Source: Curvibacter sp. (GTDB lineage: Bacteria > Pseudomonadota > Gammaproteobacteria > Burkholderiales > Burkholderiaceae_C). Taken from it: a stretch of DNA of 38,936 nucleotides. The notes below the pieces were generated by a model. The model ran no database searches, had not been told where the DNA came from, and saw nothing but the letters and a program-made list of their open reading frames with translations. A program made the position numbers and the translations under genes. Positions 1-8,342 of the stretch are shown in pieces. Location: positions 2,967 through 41,902 of the forward strand of contig DNQP01000056.1 of the NCBI GenBank assembly GCA_003500955.1. The letters run 5' to 3'. Each line of letters starts with the position of its first letter. The first letter of the stretch is position 1.

Positions 1-7
1 CCGCCAC

Positions 8-310
8 TCAGTGGCGGCGGAAGTTGCTCTCGTAGGACATGGCGGCGGCAGACATGGTGTTCTGCAGGCGCTCGATGGCGCGGCTGTGGCGCTGGACCTT
101 GGAGCTGTCACGCAGCTGCTGGCGATGGTGCTGCATGAGCTTGTCGAACTTGGCGCGGCAGGGCTCGAGGACGCCGGCCAGATGCAGGGCGATGTAGGCG
201 ACGTGGTCGGCCTGCGTGTCGCGGAACTCGTCGGTCCACTGCTTGAAGAGCTGCCACTTGTAGGTGCCTTTCTCCGGCACTTTGATGATGTCCTTGCGTA
301 CGGTCGTCAT
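8..310 (-). CDS. Conserved hypothetical 100-aa helical protein
   Basis: I do not recognise the family. The product is about 100 aa, rich in charged and aromatic residues, with no signal peptide or membrane segment. It looks almost entirely helical, with several His/Gln/Arg-rich stretches in the second half (around residues 60-85). The start at 310 is chosen because AGGACAGCT sits directly upstream; another in-frame ATG at 322 lies ahead of that ribosome site and would use none. It lies downstream of the AAA+ ATPase gene on the same strand, 173 bp away, so cotranscription is possible but not shown. The reading frame stays open upstream to about 1168, but that part is antisense shadow of the ATPase gene and has abnormal composition. 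Confidence 0.72.
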   Translation of the reverse strand: MTTVRKDIIKVPEKGTYKWQLFKQWTDEFRDTQADHVAYIALHLAGVLEPCRAKFDKLMQHHRQQLRDSSKVQRHSRAIERLQNTMSAAAMSYESNFRRH

Positions 311-483
311 AGCTGTCCTCATGGGCGATCCAGGGTTACGGGTGCAATCCGCGACCCGGCCGGGTCTTCCGGCGTTTGCCATGCGCTTATGACGTCCCAC
401 CCCCTCCGACGGTTGACAGGCCAGGCAAAAAATTGCGGCGGCAACATCTCCCCGCCACCGCCAAGTCCTTGAATTCAAAGGGT

Positions 484-2814
484 TTATTGCAGGAAACCCA
501 AGCCCCGCTGCTCTCGCACCTCGGGCTTGATGCGGTGCTCGGCCTCGAGCTGATCGAGAAACTCCTCGGGCCCAAAACCCTCCCCCAGGATGGCAGCTTG
601 ACGCTGCACCGCAGCAAAATCGCCCAGGCAGAGCTGGTCCAGCGGGTCCAGCCGCCGGATGAAGGCCGGCAGGAGCCGCTGCGCCTGCCCCGCCAAGGCC
701 TCGGCAATGAACATCGTGCGCCGCTGCTCCAGGCTCAGTGGCTTGAAGCGGATCTTGAAGGTGAAGCGCCGCAGCGCCGCCTGATCGATCCGGTCCATGA
801 GGTTGGTGGTGCAGATGAACACACCTTGATGCCGCTCCATGCCCTGCAGCATTTCGTTGACCTCGGTGACCTCGTAAGTCCGCTGGGCGCCCCGCCGGTC
901 CTGCAGAAAGCTGTCGGCCTCGTCCAGCAGCAGCACGGCGTTTTCGGCTTCGGCCTCGGCGAACATGGCGGCCATGTTCTCCTCGGTCTCGCCGATGAAC
1001 TTGCTGACCAGATCGCTGGCCTGGCGGATCATCAAAGGCCGTCCCATCTGGGCCGCCAGGTATTCGGCCAGGGCCGTCTTGCCGCTGCCCGGTGGGCCAT
1101 GGAAACACAGGCTGCCGCGCCCGCGTGCCTGCAGGGCCTGCACGACACGCTCCAGACCGAAGCGGCATTCGACGTTGAGCAAACCCAGGTCGTAGTGCGT
1201 GTCCGGCGCGCGCGGGTGCGCCAGGTCCCGCCGTCCCCCCAGCGCCTGATCGGCATTGCGCAACTGGCGCTCGATCAAGGCCTCGATCTCCTGCTGCGGC
1301 TGCGCCACGACGCTCCCGTCACATACCATGCCGGCGAAACGTACGGCCGTGTGGATCTGGGCCGGTGTCAGGTTCCGGCGGGCGACCAGCCGGTCCACAA
1401 AGGGCGGTGTCACCTGCACGCCTTGCAGGGCACGTCGCACCAGTTCCTCGCGTGCCCCCGGGGGCGGGGACTTGAGTTCCAGATGGTAGGCAAAGCGGCG
1501 CCGGAAGGCCGGGTCGATCTGTTCGATGCGGTTGGTGATCCAGACCGTGGGCACCGCGTTTGACTCCAGGATCTGGTTGACCCAGGCCTTGCCACTTACG
1601 GAACCGCTGGGCTGCGGGCCGGCCTTCTCGGCGCGCACCAGCAGCTGGGCCGCCTCACTGGAAATCGGTGGGAACACATCCTCCACTTCGTCGAAGAGCA
1701 GCGCCGACTGCGCGCTGCCCTTGAGGAAGACCTGGGCAATCTGCAGGGAACGGTAGCGCTCGCGGCCGCTGAGGGAGTTGCCGTCGCGGTCCGCGTACTC
1801 GACCTCGAACAGCTCCAGTCCCGCCGCCTGCGCCGCGACCTTGGCCAGCTCGGTCTTGCCCGTACCCGGCGGCCCGTAGAGCAGCACATTGACGCCCACC
1901 TCGCGCCGGGCCACGGCGTTGCGCAGCAGTGTGCTGAGCAACCGCGCCTCCTCGGCCACAAAGCCGAAATCCTCCAGCGCCAGCTGGCTCTTGCTGGCGG
2001 GGCGCGTGAAGACCGCCATCAGCTCGGCCTGGTCGCGGTACTCGCGCATCAGCACCGGCGGCAGTTTCTCGCTGACCTTCATCAGATCGGCGAGATCGGT
2101 GATGTTGTGCTCGGAGATCAGGTTGTCGACGAGGCCGATGCGCTCCAGCCGCGAACCGGTACGCAAGGCCTCGCCGACGTCCTCGGCCCGCACACCCGCC
2201 ACCTCGGCGATCAGCGCATAGGCCTCGGAGGCATTGCTGACCTTGAACTCCACCAGCAAGCTGCGCAATTCGCGCTGGTAGCGCGTCAGCGTGCCGTAGA
2301 GCAGCAGGGCACGCTCGGCCTGGTTGAGCTGCAGCAGATGCGCCAGCGCATCGATGTTCTTCTCGACCAGCGTCGACTGTTTCTTCAAGGTCTGGCGCAG
2401 CCAGTCTCCGGTGGCGCCGAGCACCAGCGGCAGGTCACGCGGCTGATGCTTGGCGTAGTCGTCGAGGTAATAGAACAGCGTGCTTTCCTCGTAGGGGCCA
2501 CGCCAGTCGCCGTACCGCGCCAGAAAAACGTCCATGTCCAGCGCCTCGTGCCCGGCCCAGGCCTCGTGGCCGGTACACCGGCGCGCCAGGTAGTCCCGCA
2601 GGCGCTCCAGCACGGGCAGGGGCCAGATCAGGTGGCGACCCACCAGCTCGATCACCCCGTGCAGGTCACGGCGCGCGCTGAACGTCCCGCCCATGCGGCT
2701 GACCAGCGTGAGCACAAAATGCGAGCACATGAGGTCGAGCACCGGCGCCTCCCGCAAGCCGGGAGATACCAGCAGCGGCCCGCCCGCCCGGCCTGTTGAC
2801 TGTCGCTTGACCAT
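484..2814 (-). CDS. Two-domain AAA+ ATPase (SpoVK/CDC48-like)
   Basis: A 776-aa cytoplasmic protein with two AAA+ modules, expected to form a ring that remodels protein substrates using ATP. The first module has Walker A GPPGTGKT near residue 313, Walker B ending in FDEVED, sensor-1 Asn in WITNRIEQID and a candidate arginine finger in FRRRF. The second has GPPGSGKT near residue 573, Walker B LLLDEADSFL, sensor-1 in CTTNLMDRID and ALRRF. Both sites therefore look competent. The first 300 residues are an alpha-helical region I cannot assign to a named domain; there is no Zn-protease motif, so it is not FtsH. The start at 2814 has GGAGGA seven bases upstream. Its substrate is unknown. The 100-aa gene downstream and the divergent 42-aa membrane peptide are the nearest candidate partners. 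Confidence 0.9.
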   Translation of the reverse strand: MVKRQSTGRAGGPLLVSPGLREAPVLDLMCSHFVLTLVSRMGGTFSARRDLHGVIELVGRHLIWPLPVLERLRDYLARRCTGHEAWAGHEALDMDVFLARYGDWRGPYEESTLFYYLDDYAKHQPRDLPLVLGATGDWLRQTLKKQSTLVEKNIDALAHLLQLNQAERALLLYGTLTRYQRELRSLLVEFKVSNASEAYALIAEVAGVRAEDVGEALRTGSRLERIGLVDNLISEHNITDLADLMKVSEKLPPVLMREYRDQAELMAVFTRPASKSQLALEDFGFVAEEARLLSTLLRNAVARREVGVNVLLYGPPGTGKTELAKVAAQAAGLELFEVEYADRDGNSLSGRERYRSLQIAQVFLKGSAQSALLFDEVEDVFPPISSEAAQLLVRAEKAGPQPSGSVSGKAWVNQILESNAVPTVWITNRIEQIDPAFRRRFAYHLELKSPPPGAREELVRRALQGVQVTPPFVDRLVARRNLTPAQIHTAVRFAGMVCDGSVVAQPQQEIEALIERQLRNADQALGGRRDLAHPRAPDTHYDLGLLNVECRFGLERVVQALQARGRGSLCFHGPPGSGKTALAEYLAAQMGRPLMIRQASDLVSKFIGETEENMAAMFAEAEAENAVLLLDEADSFLQDRRGAQRTYEVTEVNEMLQGMERHQGVFICTTNLMDRIDQAALRRFTFKIRFKPLSLEQRRTMFIAEALAGQAQRLLPAFIRRLDPLDQLCLGDFAAVQRQAAILGEGFGPEEFLDQLEAEHRIKPEVREQRGLGFLQ

Positions 2815-2995
2815 GCAAGGTCCTCCATCGAAGGCCCGTGACGCGTTCACGATAGCGCAGAGCCCCCCATGCTGGGAAGCCCCGCCAAGGCGTACGGGCA
2901 GGGCTTGACGCCACGGCCACCGGGCGGCACGCTGCATCGTTGCCCGCCCTGCCATGTAAAATCCGGGCCGTCCCCCTGATCTGATAGGAATCTTC

Positions 2996-3124
2996 ATGTC
3001 TCACGAGCCCCAGCAGTCGTCCGATCCCATCGAGAACATCGTGCACACGGCACCGGTGGTCATCCCCGTCCTCGGCGGCCTGATGATCTTCCTGCTGGCT
3101 TTCATCGCCGTCTTCATGGCCTGA
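2996..3124 (+). CDS. Small single-pass membrane protein (42 aa)
   Basis: A short reading frame of 42 residues. The first 18 residues are polar and acidic (MSHEPQQSSDPIENIVHTA). The rest is one hydrophobic segment, VVIPVLGGLMIFLLAFIAVF, ending in MA-stop. AGGAA lies six bases upstream of the ATG, which supports translation. The shape, a soluble N-terminus followed by a C-terminal membrane helix with a Gly-Gly kink, is that of a tail-anchored small membrane peptide; function unknown. It is divergent from the AAA+ gene (181 bp between starts) and 305 bp ahead of pckG. Ordered hydrophobicity plus ribosome site make a chance frame unlikely, though conservation is not checked. Confidence 0.7.
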   Translation: MSHEPQQSSDPIENIVHTAPVVIPVLGGLMIFLLAFIAVFMA

Positions 3125-3429
3125 TGTGCTGGCCGCGCCGGCCGGCATCCGCCCGCTGGCGCTGCGCGACCTCCCGCCCCATCCGCGGGATTCCCTCCCC
3201 CTCCACGCCCTCCCCCGCACGAGGAAGCCCGGCCTGCGCCGGTCTACCCTGTCTGTTTGCGCCTGTCTTCGACCTGTCACGCTGGCAGACGGCCGGCTCG
3301 CATGAGCCCATGCATGTTTTGCATGGAGTTTGCCTGTAACCCGGCTGTAACCCGGGGGCGAATCCCTACAATGGCCCGCAACGGCGGCAGGCCCAGCCGC
3401 CCCAGAATCATGAATGACAGGAGCCCCCG
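3125..3429 (+). promoter_or_regulatory. pckG upstream control region
   Basis: No gene is visible in these 305 bases. The distal half is GC-rich and unremarkable. The proximal part holds a perfect 7-bp inverted repeat, CCATGCA-N5-TGCATGG (3308-3326). This is followed by a perfect tandem repeat of an 11-bp unit, CTGTAACCCGG (3334-3344 and 3345-3355), about one helical turn apart, and a good -10 hexamer TACAAT (3367-3372). No good -35 hexamer stands at the matching distance; the second repeat occupies that place, which suggests an activator-dependent promoter. The message leader would be about 50 bases. Which protein binds is unknown. Confidence 0.45.
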
Positions 3430-5307
3430 ATGAACTCTCCCGTGATGCAAGGCATCCACCTCAACGCCCCCAGCCACGTGAAACACGCCCGCCTGCTGGC
3501 CTGGGTGGCCGACATGGCCGCGCTCTGCAAGCCCGACGCCATCTACTGGTGTGACGGCAGCGACGAGGAGTACCAACGCCTGTGCGACCTGCTGGTCCAG
3601 GCTGGCACCTTCATCAAGCTCAACCCAGCCAAACGCCCCAACAGCTACCTCTGCCGTTCCGACGCCAGCGACGTGGCGCGCGTGGAAGACCGCACCTTCA
3701 TCTGCTCCGCGCGCAAGGACGATGCCGGCCCGACCAACAACTGGATCGACCCGACCGAGATGCGCGCGCTGATGCAGTACGGCAAGCCCGACGGCACCCC
3801 CGCACTCTTCAACGGCTGCATGAAGGGCCGCACCATGTACGTGGTGCCCTTCTCCATGGGCCCGCTGGGCAGCGACATCGCCCACATCGGCGTCGAACTC
3901 TCCGACAGCCCCTACGTGGCCGTGAACATGAAGCTCATGACGCGCATGGGCAAGGCCGTGTACGAGGTGCTGGGCACCGACGGCGACTTCGTTCCGGCCA
4001 TGCACACGGTCGGCGCGCCCCTGGAGGCGGGCCGGAAGGACAGCAGCTGGCCCTGCAACCAGACCAAGTACATCGTCCATTACCCCGAGACGCGCGAGAT
4101 CTGGTCCTACGGCTCGGGCTATGGCGGCAATGCGCTCTTGGGCAAGAAGTGCTTCGCGCTGCGCATCGCCTCCAACATGGGACGCGACCAGGGCTGGCTG
4201 GCCGAGCACATGCTGATCCTGGGCGTGACCAGCCCCAAGGGCAAGAAATACCACGTGGCCGCCGCCTTCCCCAGCGCCTGCGGCAAGACCAACTTCGCCA
4301 TGCTGGTGCCCCCCACCGGTTTCGAGGGCTGGAAGGTCACGACCATCGGCGACGACATCGCCTGGGTCAAGCCGGGCAAGGATGGCCGCATGTACGCCAT
4401 CAACCCCGAGGCCGGCTACTTCGGTGTGGCCCCCGGCACCAATTACAAGACCAACCCGAATTGCATGGAGTCGCTCAAGAGCGACGTGATCTACACCAAC
4501 GTGGCACTGACCGATGACGGCGACGTCTGGTGGGAAGGCATGGACGGCGAGGCGCCGGCCCACGCCATCGACTGGCAAGGCAAGGACTGGACGCCGCAGA
4601 TCGCCAAGGAAACCGGCGCCAAGGCCGCGCATCCGAACTCGCGCTTCACCGTGGCCGCGACCAACAACCCGGCCCTGGACCCCGAGTGGGACAACCCCAA
4701 GGGCGTGGCCATCGACGCCTTCATCTTCGGCGGCCGCCGCTCCAACACCGTGCCGCTGGTCACCGAGGCCCGCAACTGGGTCGAGGGCGTGTACATGGCG
4801 GCCACCATGGGCTCGGAGACCACGGCCGCCATCATCGGCCAGCAGGGCGTGGTGCGCCGCGATCCCTTCGCCATGCTGCCCTTCACGGGCTACCACATGG
4901 GCGACTACTTTGCGCACTGGCTCAACCTCGGCGAGAAGGTCGCCGCCCAGGGCGGCCGCCTGCCCGCCATCTTCACGACCAACTGGTTCCGCAAGGACGA
5001 GAACGGCAAGTTCATCTGGCCGGGCTACGGCGAGAACATGCGCGTGCTCAAGTGGATGATCGACCGCATCGAGGACGAGGCCAAGGGCCAGGAGCACTTC
5101 TACGGCCTGTCGCCGAGCTATGAGGAATTCAACTGGAAGGGCCTGGACTTCACGCCCGAGCAGTTCAAGGCGGTGACCAGCATCGAGAAGCAGCAGTGGC
5201 TGGACGAACTCAAGCTGCACGACAAGCTGTTCGAGCAGATTGACGCCCGCCTGCCCAAGCAGCTGCGCGACACGCGCCAGCGCATCGAAAAGCTGCTGAC
5301 AGCCTGA
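3430..5307 (+). CDS. pckG: Phosphoenolpyruvate carboxykinase (GTP)
   Basis: Converts oxaloacetate and GTP to PEP, GDP and CO2, the entry step of gluconeogenesis from organic acids. The 625-aa length is normal for the GTP-dependent family. The diagnostic P-loop [13 protein letters not shown] carries the hyperreactive Cys at residue 284 followed by GKT, and other family blocks are present, such as [12 protein letters not shown] and [14 protein letters not shown]. The start is preceded by ACAGGAG at a suitable distance. The gene is monocistronic: it is followed by a strong terminator hairpin at 5328-5351, and its own promoter region carries operator-like repeats. The surrounding genes for lactate, glutarate and acetoacetate use fit an organism living on organic acids. 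Confidence 0.98.
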   Translation: MNSPVMQGIHLNAPSHVKHARLLAWVADMAALCKPDAIYWCDGSDEEYQRLCDLLVQAGTFIKLNPAKRPNSYLCRSDASDVARVEDRTFICSARKDDAGPTNNWIDPTEMRALMQYGKPDGTPALFNGCMKGRTMYVVPFSMGPLGSDIAHIGVELSDSPYVAVNMKLMTRMGKAVYEVLGTDGDFVPAMHTVGAPLEAGRKDSSWPCNQTKYIVHYPETREIWSYGSGYGGNALLGKKCFALRIASNMGRDQGWLAEHMLILGVTSPKGKKYHVAAAFPSACGKTNFAMLVPPTGFEGWKVTTIGDDIAWVKPGKDGRMYAINPEAGYFGVAPGTNYKTNPNCMESLKSDVIYTNVALTDDGDVWWEGMDGEAPAHAIDWQGKDWTPQIAKETGAKAAHPNSRFTVAATNNPALDPEWDNPKGVAIDAFIFGGRRSNTVPLVTEARNWVEGVYMAATMGSETTAAIIGQQGVVRRDPFAMLPFTGYHMGDYFAHWLNLGEKVAAQGGRLPAIFTTNWFRKDENGKFIWPGYGENMRVLKWMIDRIEDEAKGQEHFYGLSPSYEEFNWKGLDFTPEQFKAVTSIEKQQWLDELKLHDKLFEQIDARLPKQLRDTRQRIEKLLTA

Positions 5308-5327
5308 GCGACGCTCGCAGGAAAGCA

Positions 5328-5351
5328 CAAGGGGGACCGCGGTCCCCCTTG
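5328..5351 (+). terminator. pckG rho-independent terminator
   Basis: A perfect 24-base palindrome (arm CAAGGGGGACC, centre GC) begins 20 bases after the pckG stop and is followed by TTGTTGTTGCTG. The T-run is interrupted by G, but the stem is very stable. It lies between two convergent genes and could also stop the gene ending at 5377. Confidence 0.8.
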
Positions 5352-5376
5352 TTGTTGCTGCACTGCGACGGACGCC

Positions 5377-6003
5377 TTACTGCTGACCGGTGTGCGCCGG
5401 GGCCGGCTTCCCTGCAGCCTCGGGCAGGACCACCCCACGGCTGGCACGCAGGCCTGCCGGTTCCTGCAGCTGCAGCACCACGGCCTGGGGCTGCAGGCCC
5501 GATGGCAGCTGGATCCGGCCGCTGGTCTTCACGTAGCTGGCCACCCGCATGCGGAAGCTACCACCGTTGGGCTGGCCTTCGGGCGGGAACACCCATTGCT
5601 GCGGACGCCCGTCTTGTAGACCGAAGAACAGGAATTCATAGCGCCCTTCGAACAACCGTCCGCCATTGGCCAGCTCGAACTCATAGAGCAGCTGCCCTGC
5701 ATTGTTGCCGTCGCGGATGACGCGCAGTGATTGCACCTGCAGGCCTTCGACCGAGCGTGCCGCAAGCAGGTCCTCGAACGGAACAGCCGCCGGCGCAGCC
5801 ACGGCCCCCTGCGACGCCGAAGTGGGTTTGGACTCAGCAGCAGAAATGGTCACGGTCTGCGTGCCTTCTTGCCGTTGCTGGTAGCGCATGCCGGCATAGA
5901 AACTGGCCGCGCAGAACAGCGACAGCAGCACGGCTTTGAGCAGAAACTGCGCCCAGACCCTCCAGCGCGGAACGGGCTCGGTGATCACGATGCTCGGGGG
6001 CAT
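5377..6003 (-). CDS. Membrane-anchored protein of unknown function
   Basis: About 208 aa. A single membrane helix (roughly residues 17-38, LLKAVLLSLFCAASFYAGMRY) follows a short cytoplasmic tail. An Ala/Ser/Thr-rich linker leads to a soluble beta-rich domain with FELANGGRLFEGRYEFLFFGLQ and SYVKTSGRIQLPSGLQPQAV. This recalls a common betaproteobacterial family of single-TM proteins that is only known as a DUF; I would not assign a function. The ATG at 6003 is used here; a GTG at 6039 would add 12 residues, and neither has a clear ribosome site. It is convergent with pckG. Confidence 0.75.
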   Translation of the reverse strand: MPPSIVITEPVPRWRVWAQFLLKAVLLSLFCAASFYAGMRYQQRQEGTQTVTISAAESKPTSASQGAVAAPAAVPFEDLLAARSVEGLQVQSLRVIRDGNNAGQLLYEFELANGGRLFEGRYEFLFFGLQDGRPQQWVFPPEGQPNGGSFRMRVASYVKTSGRIQLPSGLQPQAVVLQLQEPAGLRASRGVVLPEAAGKPAPAHTGQQ

Positions 6004-6161
6004 CTGCGTGAACAAGGTTCGATTGAAGGGTGAAGGCACTCTGTGATGACTCTGTATCGCTTGCGGCAGCGACCGTTATGGACAGCCGCTGTGGCACCGC
6101 ACCACTGCACATGGGGCTATTGTCCTGCAGACTGGCCCGTTCAGGAAAGTCGGCGCAAAGA

Positions 6162-6187
6162 AAAAGCCACCGCATGCGGTGGCTTTT
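6162..6187 (-). terminator. Rho-independent terminator of the two-TM gene
   Basis: AAAAGCCACCGC-AT-GCGGTGGCTTTT, a perfect 26-base palindrome 24 bases after the stop at 6211. On the minus strand the stem is followed by a run of T. It could work in both directions. Confidence 0.85.
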
Positions 6188-6210
6188 CGGCATGAACGCA
6201 GCAGTGGGAC

Positions 6211-6753
6211 TTATTCGTTCCAGATGCGGCGGCTCAGGCGCTTCAGGCGTGCCGCGATTTCGGGACGCAGCACACGGGTCACGGTGACGGGCTCGCTCGG
6301 GCCGGCATCGCCGCCGCTGCCGCTGCTCGTCTCGTCCTCGCCACGGCTGGCAGCTGCCTGGATATCGGCCATCACACGCGAGTCCTTGCGCGCCAGGTCC
6401 CACAGACGCTCATCGGCACGACGGCGCGCCACGTTCTGGGACCAGCCGTCCAGGCCAGTCATCACACGGGCAGCGAGGCTGCGGGCCGTCGGCGCCAGCA
6501 GGGCCAGGGCGCTGAAGCCGATCACCCACATCAGCAGCCAGGCCGCCATCAGGTGGCCGTCAGCCCAGCTGTCCATCAACTGGTCGGCCAGCACCACCAG
6601 GGTGGCCACCATGGCAGCCAGCAGCACGCCCGCCAGACCGCGGGTCGCGTTCCAGCCCTTGCGCAGGCCGTCAGCGGCGGTGACCACGCGCTCGAAGCGC
6701 TCCACGCCGGGGTGGCTGGTCGAATACTCAAGGTGGACGAAACTGTTGCTCAT
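6211..6753 (-). CDS. Conserved two-TM membrane protein
   Basis: A 180-aa protein with two predicted membrane helices (about residues 42-62, GLAGVLLAAMVATLVVLADQL, and 72-93, MAAWLLMWVIGFSALALLAP). They are flanked by a 35-residue soluble N-terminus and an 85-residue Arg-rich C-terminus. An acidic Ser/Gly linker near 138-150 separates off a final basic helix ending RRIWNE. Function is not known. The start has a strong GGAGG eight bases upstream and the gene ends in its own terminator. It is divergent from the LysR gene at 6871, sharing an unusually AT-rich 117-bp spacer, so that regulator might control it. Confidence 0.8.
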   Translation of the reverse strand: MSNSFVHLEYSTSHPGVERFERVVTAADGLRKGWNATRGLAGVLLAAMVATLVVLADQLMDSWADGHLMAAWLLMWVIGFSALALLAPTARSLAARVMTGLDGWSQNVARRRADERLWDLARKDSRVMADIQAAASRGEDETSSGSGGDAGPSEPVTVTRVLRPEIAARLKRLSRRIWNE

Positions 6754-6840
6754 GGGAACCTCCAGAAGAAGTAGTGTGCTGCGATGGGGGGAATGTTAGG
6801 GTTTTCACCAGTGCGATTCAACTTTATATTTCTGATACTA

Positions 6841-6865
6841 GATATTCATATCGGTGATGTATAAA
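6841..6865 (+). promoter_or_regulatory. Divergent promoter region with palindrome and -10 box
   Basis: Within an AT-rich island in otherwise GC-rich DNA, GATAT-TC-ATATC (6841-6852) is a perfect 12-base palindrome. TATAAA (6860-6865) ends five bases before the LysR start codon. A LysR autoregulatory site would be expected here. Confidence 0.4.
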
Positions 6866-6870
6866 GCGCC

Positions 6871-7824
6871 ATGGCTGGACTGAACTTTCGAACCCTGGAT
6901 CTCAATCTGCTGCGCGTCTTCAACGAAGTGATGACCGAGCGCAGCCTGACCAAGGCAGCGCGCAAGCTGGCGCTCACACAGCCCGCGGTGAGCAATGCCT
7001 TACGCCGCCTGCGCGAGGCGCTGGACGACGAACTCCTGCGCCGCAGCGGCCAGGGGCTGGAGCCGACGCCACGCGCCCTGGCCCTGTGGCCCACGGTGCA
7101 ACTGGCCTTGCGCCAGCTGCAGGAGACCCTGGCGCCCGGCAGTTTCGTGCCTGCCGAGGCCAACACCACCTTTGTGCTGGCCATGGCCGACGCCACGGCC
7201 GCCGAACTCATCCCCGGCCTGGTCCAAGCCCTGGACCAAGAGGCGCCGGGCGTGACAATCCGCGTCGTGCCGCTGACCACGCGCGACCCGCGCCGCCTGC
7301 TGGACGAGGAGGCCGCCGATCTGGCCATCGGCTATTTCCCCGCGGTGATGGCCGGCCTGACCGCCCAGGCGCAGGCCGGCGAGACCGTGCCCTTCGAGCA
7401 CCAGCGCCTCTACCTGACCCGTTACGTCTGCGTGATGCGACGCGATCATCCGCTGGCTGGAGAGGAACTCACGCTGGACCGCTACTGCGCGGCGCGTCAT
7501 TTGCTGGTGAGTTTCTCGGGCCGGCCCTACGGCTTCATCGACGAGGCCTTGGCCGGCCTGGGCCGACAGCGGCAGATCGTGCTGACCGTCAACCAGTTCT
7601 TCACCGCCGGGCGCGTGGTGGCCGGATCGGATCTGCTCACCGTGCTGCCACGCCACTTCGTCAGCGTCACCGGCATCGCCGACCAGCTGGTGCTGCGCGA
7701 ACTGCCCCTCGCCGTGCCGGCGGTGCACGTGGACGCCCTCTGGCATCGCCGCCTGCAGCACAGCGGCGCACATGCTTGGCTGCGTGAAGTGCTGTCGCGT
7801 CAGCCGCAACAGCGGGATAGGTAA
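6871..7824 (+). CDS. LysR-family transcriptional regulator
   Basis: A 317-aa LysR-type regulator. The N-terminal winged helix-turn-helix (residues 8-66) has the typical LDLNLLRVFNEV and SLTKAARKLALTQPAVSNALRRL blocks. The remainder is the periplasmic-binding-protein-like effector domain. The sequence resembles the NodD/LinR branch (LDLNLL, LRR, RRSGQGLEPTPRA) more than the GcvA branch seen at 15882. No Shine-Dalgarno is present; TATAAA ends five bases before the ATG, so the transcript may be leaderless. The effector is unknown. The likely targets are itself and the divergent two-TM gene. Confidence 0.95.
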   Translation: MAGLNFRTLDLNLLRVFNEVMTERSLTKAARKLALTQPAVSNALRRLREALDDELLRRSGQGLEPTPRALALWPTVQLALRQLQETLAPGSFVPAEANTTFVLAMADATAAELIPGLVQALDQEAPGVTIRVVPLTTRDPRRLLDEEAADLAIGYFPAVMAGLTAQAQAGETVPFEHQRLYLTRYVCVMRRDHPLAGEELTLDRYCAARHLLVSFSGRPYGFIDEALAGLGRQRQIVLTVNQFFTAGRVVAGSDLLTVLPRHFVSVTGIADQLVLRELPLAVPAVHVDALWHRRLQHSGAHAWLREVLSRQPQQRDR

Positions 7825-7836
7825 TACCCCTTCTTT

Positions 7837-7850
7837 TTGACTTCGATCAA
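7837..7850 (+). promoter_or_regulatory. FNR/Anr-type box upstream of usp
   Basis: TTGAC-TTCG-ATCAA matches the FNR-family consensus TTGAT-N4-ATCAA at nine of ten positions. A -10-like GATAAA lies at 7870-7875, which places the box near -39 to -41 of the probable start, the classical activating position for FNR-type proteins. Confidence 0.65.
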
Positions 7851-7906
7851 TCGACGCCGCCATCGCCCCGATAAACTGGACCGACCTGAAACTGAAAGGA
7901 AGCCCC

Positions 7907-8329
7907 ATGAAGATTCTTCTGGCCGTCGATGGCAGCGAATACACCAAGAAGATGCTGGCCTACTTGGCCACCCATGAAAGCCTGTTCGGCGCCGACAACA
8001 GCTACACCATCCTGACGGTGCAGCCCGCCCTGCCCCCCCGCGCGCGCGCCGCCGTGGGCAAGGAAGTTGTGGACAAGTACTACAGCGAAGAATCCGAAAA
8101 GGTGCTGGGCCCGGTGTCCAAGTTCCTGGCCCGCCACGGCATCGATGCCAAGAGCAGCTGGAAGGTCGGCCATGCCGGCGAGACCATCGCCAAGGTCGCC
8201 GAGTCCGGCAAATTCGACCTGCTGGTCATGGGCTCGCACGGCCACGGTGCGCTCGGCAATCTGGTGATGGGCTCGGTGGCCACCCAGGTCATCGCCCACT
8301 GCGGCGTGCCCGTGCTGCTGGTGCGCTGA
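7907..8329 (+). CDS. Universal stress protein (UspA family)
   Basis: A 140-aa single Usp domain. The opening ILLAVDGSEYTKKML is the typical first strand and loop with the nucleotide-contacting Asp. The C-terminus holds the ATP-binding signature G-X2-G-X9-G-S as GSHG...GS (near residues 114-127) followed by VPVLLVR. It should therefore be of the ATP-binding class. AAAGGAAG precedes the start. The FNR-type box 57 bases upstream suggests induction under low oxygen, as is known for Usp genes in other proteobacteria. It is a single-gene unit, convergent with the EAL gene (13 bases between stops). Confidence 0.95.
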   Translation: MKILLAVDGSEYTKKMLAYLATHESLFGADNSYTILTVQPALPPRARAAVGKEVVDKYYSEESEKVLGPVSKFLARHGIDAKSSWKVGHAGETIAKVAESGKFDLLVMGSHGHGALGNLVMGSVATQVIAHCGVPVLLVR

Positions 8330-8342
8330 CCAGCGACCCGCC

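Noticed and set aside
471..481. TTGAATTCAA palindrome just after the AAA+ gene stop
   Set aside because: Ten bases only, no T-run and no second copy; not convincing as terminator or operator.
3277..5328. A 683-codon open frame opposite pckG
   Set aside because: Antisense to a fully conserved enzyme; Val/His/Gly/Ala-rich composition typical of such shadows.
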